The notes under the pieces are model-generated. The model was not told the origin of the DNA. It saw only the letters and a list, made by a program, of their open reading frames with translations, and searched no databases. Positions 43,462-47,113 of a DNA stretch of 47,113 nucleotides are shown here, piece after piece. Numbering within the stretch: position 1 is the first letter of the stretch; each line of letters starts with the position of its first letter. Source of the stretch: Paludibacteraceae bacterium (lineage in GTDB: Bacteria > Bacteroidota > Bacteroidia > Bacteroidales > Paludibacteraceae); NCBI GenBank assembly GCA_017479885.1, contig JAFVBR010000018.1, positions 1 to 47,113 of the forward strand, read 5' to 3'. The translations under genes were made by a program, and so were the position numbers.

Positions 43462-44139
43462 TTATGCTGGTTCATTAAGAAGGTCCATGAACTCCATGGT
43501 ACGTCCTTCAAGGAGTCGTACGACAGCATCAATACGACTGACGAGATAGTTGTATGCAAAGAGCACAAGTATGCCGACAATAAGACCTCCGATGGTGGTG
43601 ACCATTGCCTGATACATACCTTCTGAGAGTTGCGAAAGTTCAATTACTCCGCTTGCACTGCCTGCCATATTATAGAAAGTCTGCACCATACCCATGACAG
43701 TACCAAGGAAACCGAGCATAGGAGCAATGGCTGCGATAGTAGCAACTATTACAAGATTCTTCTCAAGGTTGGCAACTTCGAGATTACCGACGTTTTCTAC
43801 AGCAACCTGCACATCAGACATAGGCCTGCCTATACGAGTGATGCCTTTCTCTACCATACGCGCCGCAGGAGTATTGGTTTGGCGGCAGAGATTGAGAGCC
43901 GAGTCTATTTTGCCGTCATGTATATAGTCTTTGATACGGTCCATGAAGGACTTATCCTCTTTCTTTGCTTTGTTGATAACAACCAATCGTTCTATAAAAA
44001 GATAGATAGCCAGTGCAAGGAGCACAGCGAGTACAACCATAATCCATCCGCCGTATGCGGCCATGTGGAAGAGATTCATTGGTTCTTGTTGGGCAACCTG
44101 TTCTACTTGTGTTGCCAGTGTGTCAATTTGGAAAAGCAT
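43462..44139 (-). CDS. exbB: MotA/TolQ/ExbB-family proton channel protein
   Basis: A 225-residue inner-membrane protein with three membrane segments: about 30-50 (WIMVVLAVLLALAIYLFI), 125-150 and 170-195, the last two in ANLEKNLVIVATIAAIAPML, and GTVMGMVQTF motifs. It pairs with ExbD. It follows pdxJ by 42 bases, the order usual in this phylum. Confidence 0.94.
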   Translation of the reverse strand: MLFQIDTLATQVEQVAQQEPMNLFHMAAYGGWIMVVLAVLLALAIYLFIERLVVINKAKKEDKSFMDRIKDYIHDGKIDSALNLCRQTNTPAARMVEKGITRIGRPMSDVQVAVENVGNLEVANLEKNLVIVATIAAIAPMLGFLGTVMGMVQTFYNMAGSASGVIELSQLSEGMYQAMVTTIGGLIVGILVLFAYNYLVSRIDAVVRLLEGRTMEFMDLLNEPA

Positions 44140-44181
44140 AATTTATCTGTAGTTTATGATTATTTGACTGTATTCAGCGGT

Positions 44182-44901
44182 TCAAGAGAGTTGTAGTTGT
44201 TCTTTGTATTGCCTGATTGTTTCTGCAATACCAAGATATAGAGCATCCGAGATGAGTGCATGACCGATAGATACCTCATCTATCCACGGGAATGCTTGTA
44301 CAAAAGGTTTAAGGTTATGAAGGTTGAGGTCGTGTCCTGCATTTAGTCCGAGAGCAAGTTGCCGTGCTTTCTCTGCGGCAGGCCTATATGACCGCAATGC
44401 TTTGTCGGGGTCATGCTCGAACATCTCGGCATAAGGCCCTGTATAGAGTTCCACCCGGTCGGCTCCTGCTATCTGCGCATACTCAACCATTTCAGGATCA
44501 GGGTCAACAAAAACTGAAACCCTGATACCTTTGCTCTTGAACGAAGCAATAACAGGCTGCAGAAAAGCAAGGTGCGTCTTGGTGTCCCATCCGTGATTGG
44601 ACGTGAGCTGGTCGTGTCCGTCTGGCACAAGAGTCACTTGAGTAGGTCGTACCTGCTCAACCAATTGTACAAACTGACTTTGCGGGTTTCCTTCAATATT
44701 AAACTCTGAGGTAACTATGTCTTTCAACAGAATGACATCTTGACGTGTAATATGCCTCTCATCCGGCCGTGGGTGCACAGTGATACCATCTGCTCCAAGA
44801 GACTCACAGCAACGAGCAAAATGTTCTACATCAGGCAGATTACCCCCGCGTGCATTACGCAGAGTTGCCACTTTGTTGATATTTACACTCAAGCGTGTCA
44901 T
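44182..44901 (-). CDS. pdxJ: Pyridoxine 5'-phosphate synthase
   Basis: PdxJ condenses 1-deoxyxylulose 5-phosphate with 3-amino-2-oxopropyl phosphate to give pyridoxine 5'-phosphate. The 239 residues show the signature LSVNINKVATLRNARGGN, ADGITVHPRPDERHI, TLVPDGHDQLTSNHGWD and GLNAGHDLNL. It heads a six-gene minus-strand run that also codes for the TonB motor. The promoter is 10 bases upstream of the ATG, so the leader is extremely short. pdxA is not in the window. Confidence 0.96.
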   Translation of the reverse strand: MTRLSVNINKVATLRNARGGNLPDVEHFARCCESLGADGITVHPRPDERHITRQDVILLKDIVTSEFNIEGNPQSQFVQLVEQVRPTQVTLVPDGHDQLTSNHGWDTKTHLAFLQPVIASFKSKGIRVSVFVDPDPEMVEYAQIAGADRVELYTGPYAEMFEHDPDKALRSYRPAAEKARQLALGLNAGHDLNLHNLKPFVQAFPWIDEVSIGHALISDALYLGIAETIRQYKEQLQLS

Positions 44902-44910
44902 AATTCGGTT

Positions 44911-44943
44911 GCAAAGGTACGAAAAAGAAATGAAATGTACAAA
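44911..44943 (-). promoter_or_regulatory. Promoter for the pdxJ-exbB-exbD-tonB-DJ1-argR run
   Basis: On the minus strand TACCTTTGC (44919-44911) is the -7 box and TTTG (44943-44940) the -33 box, spacer 20. The pdxJ ATG begins at 44901, about 6 bases from the predicted start site, so the message is nearly leaderless. Confidence 0.75.
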
Positions 44944-45013
44944 GCATAATTTATTATCATTGTATTATCAAGTCCATAGAGTATCAGCACAGAGTTATTA
45001 ATGTTGGCAGATA

Positions 45014-45046
45014 TTTGCATATATGGGAAAGAAATTGTAATTTTGC
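45014..45046 (+). promoter_or_regulatory. Promoter for nadK
   Basis: TTTG at 45014-45017 and TAATTTTGC at 45038-45046, spacer 20; nadK ATG at 45065. It is divergent from the pdxJ promoter with about 70 bases between the -33 boxes. Confidence 0.75.
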
Positions 45047-45064
45047 AGAAAATAGCAAACAGAC

Positions 45065-45913
45065 ATGAAAATAGCAGTATTCGGCAATTGGTACAAACGC
45101 AGCACTCTCGACGAAGTGGCGCATATCCTTGATTTCATGGAGAGTCGGGGCGTCAGCGTCATGCTCGCGCAGGAATTGCGCGACGAGATGAATCTGCGGG
45201 ACAAATACGTACCCTTCAACTCTGAAACTGACGACGAGGTTGACTTCGCACTCTCTGTCGGAGGAGACGGCACTTTTCTATACACAGCATCCGTCGTAGG
45301 TGACAAGAACATACCCATACTCGGCATCAACTGCGGAAGGCTCGGCTTTCTTGCAGATGTCCAGACAAAAGAGGTCGATTTCATCTGCGACCAACTCGTG
45401 CAAAACAACTATACCATTGAGCAACGCAGTCTCCTACAGGTAAGCGACGACAACGGTGCACACATAGAGCAACCATTCGCACTTAACGAAATAGCTGTCA
45501 TGAAACAGGAACTCAGCAGCATGATCGGTATAGAGGCAAGAGTCAACGGAGAACTGCTCAACAACTACAAGGCTGACGGACTCGTAATCTCCACACCCAC
45601 AGGCTCTACTGCATACAACCTCTCGGTGGGAGGACCGCTGATGTCACCGCAGGCAAGGGCTATCATCGTATCACCTATCGCCACTCATGCTCTCAATGTT
45701 AGACCCATTGTCATTCCCGATGACTGGCAGCTCGACCTCTGCATAAAGAGCAGAAGCCACAGTTATCTGCTATCCGTTGACGGGCGAAGTCTGACCATGC
45801 GGGAGGAGACACACTTACATATCGAAAAAGCCAAATACACAATCAAACTCGTGCAGATCGGCGAAAACTCCTTCCTCAACTCACTGCGCCAAAAACTCAA
45901 CTGGGGAGACTAA
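45065..45913 (+). CDS. nadK: NAD kinase
   Basis: NadK phosphorylates NAD to NADP. The 282 residues contain GGDGTFLYTASVVG with the general-base D68, the NEIAVMKQ strand and STPTGSTAYNLSVGGPL. It completes the NAD(P) set with nadC and nadD in this window. It is divergent from pdxJ and is followed after 43 bases by the outer-membrane-like gene, whose leader holds a repeat pair. Confidence 0.96.
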   Translation: MKIAVFGNWYKRSTLDEVAHILDFMESRGVSVMLAQELRDEMNLRDKYVPFNSETDDEVDFALSVGGDGTFLYTASVVGDKNIPILGINCGRLGFLADVQTKEVDFICDQLVQNNYTIEQRSLLQVSDDNGAHIEQPFALNEIAVMKQELSSMIGIEARVNGELLNNYKADGLVISTPTGSTAYNLSVGGPLMSPQARAIIVSPIATHALNVRPIVIPDDWQLDLCIKSRSHSYLLSVDGRSLTMREETHLHIEKAKYTIKLVQIGENSFLNSLRQKLNWGD

Positions 45914-45922
45914 AAAAACAAC

Positions 45923-45971
45923 AGGAATCTCTGATTCCGCTAAACCATAGAAATCTATGATTCCGTCAAAC
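45923..45971 (+). repeat. 23-bp repeat pair with two small hairpins, spanning a start codon
   Basis: Bases 45923-45945 and 45949-45971 are 23-mers that match at all but 4 positions, 3 bases apart. The first contains GGAATCTCTGATTCC (perfect 6-bp stem, loop TCT); CATAG-AAAT-CTATG (45946-45959) makes a second stem whose right arm contains the ATG of the next gene at 45957-45959. The start codon would be paired if this small hairpin forms. Confidence 0.75.
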
Positions 45972-46604
45972 AAAACGACTATCGTTCTCCTGCTGACACT
46001 CATATCTGCAAACTTGTTGGCACAAGAGTATAATAACGAAGCTGAAAATCGGGAACAGCATCGCAACGAAATAACTATCGGTGCCGGACCGCTCGCTCTC
46101 AACCCCTATTATCTCGTCACATGGATTATTGACGTCGCAGATGCCATGGGACACAACAACTACAAAGCCATGAACTCTATGCTCTACGGCAACTATAGTT
46201 TCAACTACCACCGACAGACACTGCAATGGCTCAAAGTCGGATTCAAAGCCACATACGAATCAAGAGGAAACGACTACTACGAATATATCGACAAAGACAA
46301 AAAAATAGTCAGCAACATCAAACACAGCCACATCAATGTGCATTGGGCAAGCCTCATGGGGAGCGTGCAATTCACCTATTACAACAAGGGACTCTTCAAA
46401 CTCTATTCCGGAGCTGACTTGGGACTACTCATCTATCTTACCGAAGAGAAATACTACACCGGAGACAAAGCAGGCACTACACAACTCAGAGGACAGAAAA
46501 CAAACAACGACAAAACAATACCCGTCTTTCTCCCCGCATTTGACATCACACCTTTCGGTTTCACCGTGGGCAAACAGGTTTACGCCCTGGCAGAACTTAA
46601 TTAG
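45957..46604 (+). CDS. Outer-membrane beta-barrel-like protein, possibly truncated
   Basis: The 215-residue protein has a signal peptide (1-22, ending NLLA) and alternating strands (EITIGAGPLALNPYY, LKVGFKATYESRGNDYYEYI, FKLYSGADLGLLIYL, FGFTVGKQVYALAELN). This is the pattern of small barrels of unknown function. The end lacks a final aromatic residue and stops directly at the right-edge repeat block, with a TAG at 46602, so the last strand may be lost. The start codon lies in a repeat and hairpin. Confidence 0.65.
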   Translation: MIPSNKTTIVLLLTLISANLLAQEYNNEAENREQHRNEITIGAGPLALNPYYLVTWIIDVADAMGHNNYKAMNSMLYGNYSFNYHRQTLQWLKVGFKATYESRGNDYYEYIDKDKKIVSNIKHSHINVHWASLMGSVQFTYYNKGLFKLYSGADLGLLIYLTEEKYYTGDKAGTTQLRGQKTNNDKTIPVFLPAFDITPFGFTVGKQVYALAELN

Positions 46605-46673
46605 GGCGGCGGTTTTGCCCTGTCTTGCGCGTGGCCGCTCCGTGTGACAGCAGAAAATATTCCTCCCCCCTTT

Positions 46674-46729
46674 AGCGAAAAGGCTTCGCTTCGCAGAAAC
46701 CGCAAAAGGCTTCGCTCCGCCTTTTCGCT
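46674..46729. repeat. Inverted repeat with internal direct repeat
   Basis: AGCGAAAAGGC (46674-46684) is complementary to GCCTTTTCGCT (46719-46729), an 11-bp stem. Within it AAAAGGCTTCGCT occurs twice (46678-46690, 46704-46716). It starts the non-coding right-edge block 46605-47113, where I find no gene. Confidence 0.8.
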
Positions 46730-46749
46730 TGCCATGCGGCTCTCACGTT

Positions 46750-46812
46750 ATTCACTATTCGCTATTAACTATTAACTATTCGCTATTAACTATTCACTAT
46801 TAACTATTCGCT
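46750..46812 (+). repeat. Nine heptamers of ATT[A/C][A/G]CT
   Basis: Nine unbroken 7-base units (ATTCACT, ATTCGCT, ATTAACT in mixed order) fill 63 bases. It has the same unit length as the TTGAAAS arrays but a different sequence. Confidence 0.95.
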
Positions 46813-46844
46813 AATCGCATGCATACTCGCGTATGCATGCGATT
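46813..46844. repeat. 14-bp perfect inverted repeat
   Basis: AATCGCATGCATAC (46813-46826), loop TCGC, and GTATGCATGCGATT (46831-46844). The stem is long and perfect, but there is no T tract after it, so a terminator is not certain; it could be a protein site or a cruciform. Confidence 0.9.
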
Positions 46845-46855
46845 ATTCTATGTGA

Positions 46856-46912
46856 AACAATGTAACAATGTAACAATGTAGAGCATTGTTTTATGTGTCA
46901 GAATGTCAGAAT
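46856..46912 (+). repeat. Octamer arrays AACAATGT and GTCAGAAT
   Basis: AACAATGT repeats three times at 46856-46879 and GTCAGAAT twice at 46897-46912, the second leading straight into the GTCAAAC decamers. Confidence 0.85.
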
Positions 46913-47040
46913 GTCAAACAACTGTCAAACAACGTCAAACCACCGTCAATCCGTCAGCTGACGGACAAACAACCCTCAAACCACCGTCAAACAACCCTCA
47001 AACCACCGTCAATCCGTCAGCTGACGGACAAACCACCGTA
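46913..47040 (+). repeat. GTCAAACAAC/GTCAAACCACC array with two copies of a 34-bp palindrome-bearing repeat
   Basis: Units of 10 to 11 bases (GTCAAACAAC, GTCAAACCACC, CTCAAACCACC) run through the block. A 34-bp segment is repeated exactly at 46937-46970 and 47000-47033; each holds the 16-bp palindrome TCCGTCAGCTGACGGA (46950-46965, 47013-47028). The unit GTCAAACAAC is the same as in the array before yicC. The 29 bases between the 34-mers are more of the same repeat, not a unique spacer. Confidence 0.9.
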
Positions 47041-47046
47041 CATAGC

Positions 47047-47076
47047 GGAGGCGCAAAGCCTACGCAATGCGCCTCC
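47047..47076. repeat. 9-bp inverted repeat at the right edge
   Basis: GGAGGCGCA (47047-47055) and TGCGCCTCC (47068-47076) with a 12-base loop. It ends the repeat block; 47077-47113 shows nothing recognisable. Confidence 0.7.
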
Positions 47077-47113
47077 TAACTCTTACTATGATTATTGCCA
47101 ACGATATTAACAC

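Noticed and set aside
46937-47033. CRISPR array
   Set aside because: The two 34-bp repeats are separated by 29 bases, which looks right at first, but the spacer is itself made of the same decamer units, only two repeats exist and no cas gene is near.

Overview
The window is a 47 kb chromosomal segment from a member of the Bacteroidales (Bacteroidetes). Nothing in the sequence fixes the genus. Four things point to the order. Promoters have the Bacteroides-type -33 TTTG / -7 TAnnTTTG form, with a spacer of 19 to 20 bases. Shine-Dalgarno sites are mostly absent. Several families are typical of the phylum: PUR-type DUF3276, DUF4494, DUF4105, a long NusB and a BamD / Rpb6-type omega / CoaBC cluster. 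Gene order such as YicC-Gmk-NadD and PdxJ-ExbB-ExbD-TonB also fits. There are no rRNA, tRNA, IS, phage or CRISPR features; nearly all genes are housekeeping genes.

Layout. 1-366 is non-coding with a direct repeat and the nadC promoter. 367-9969 (+) carries nadC, a Xaa-Pro aminopeptidase, prfB, a secreted C1 peptidase and dnaE. 9970-10860 is an AT-rich islet of small unrecognised genes. folC (-) follows. 12494-16908 (+) holds prmA, mnmE, yicC, gmk and nadD, then a small HTH-like gene. 17344-21711 (+) holds an outer-membrane protein, apbE, bamD, an omega-like RNA polymerase subunit and coaBC. A PUR-family gene (-) and a divergent WYL regulator come next. 23702-29264 (+) is nusB, yajC, ybbR-like, a DegT aminotransferase, rpoN and a membrane protein. 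29340-41071 (+) is a DUF4105/pseudo-phosphatase fusion, DUF4494, a PLP-binding protein, a TonB-dependent receptor, mutS, an Ntn hydrolase and argS. 44901-41157 (-) is pdxJ, exbB, exbD, tonB, a DJ-1 protein and argR. nadK (+) is divergent from pdxJ, and an outer-membrane-like gene runs into a 500-base repeat block at the right edge.

How they fit together. NadC, NadD and NadK are three steps of NAD(P) synthesis. PdxJ and the PLP-binding protein concern vitamin B6. BamD, the TonB-dependent receptor and ExbB/ExbD/TonB serve the outer membrane. PrfB, MnmE, ArgS, PrmA, NusB, the omega-like subunit and RpoN serve gene expression.

The least ordinary feature lies between the genes. Short tandem repeats with units of 7, 8, 10 or 11 bases fill many gaps. 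They often start at the stop codon of one gene and end within about a dozen bases of the next start codon (before pepP, prfB, dnaE, mnmE and yicC). One copy forms a 35-bp inverted repeat between the C1 peptidase gene and dnaE. Another appears to be embedded in frame in folC. The decamer before yicC recurs in the right-edge block 32 kb away. This looks like a dispersed family of short tandem repeats and is the best candidate here for something undescribed.
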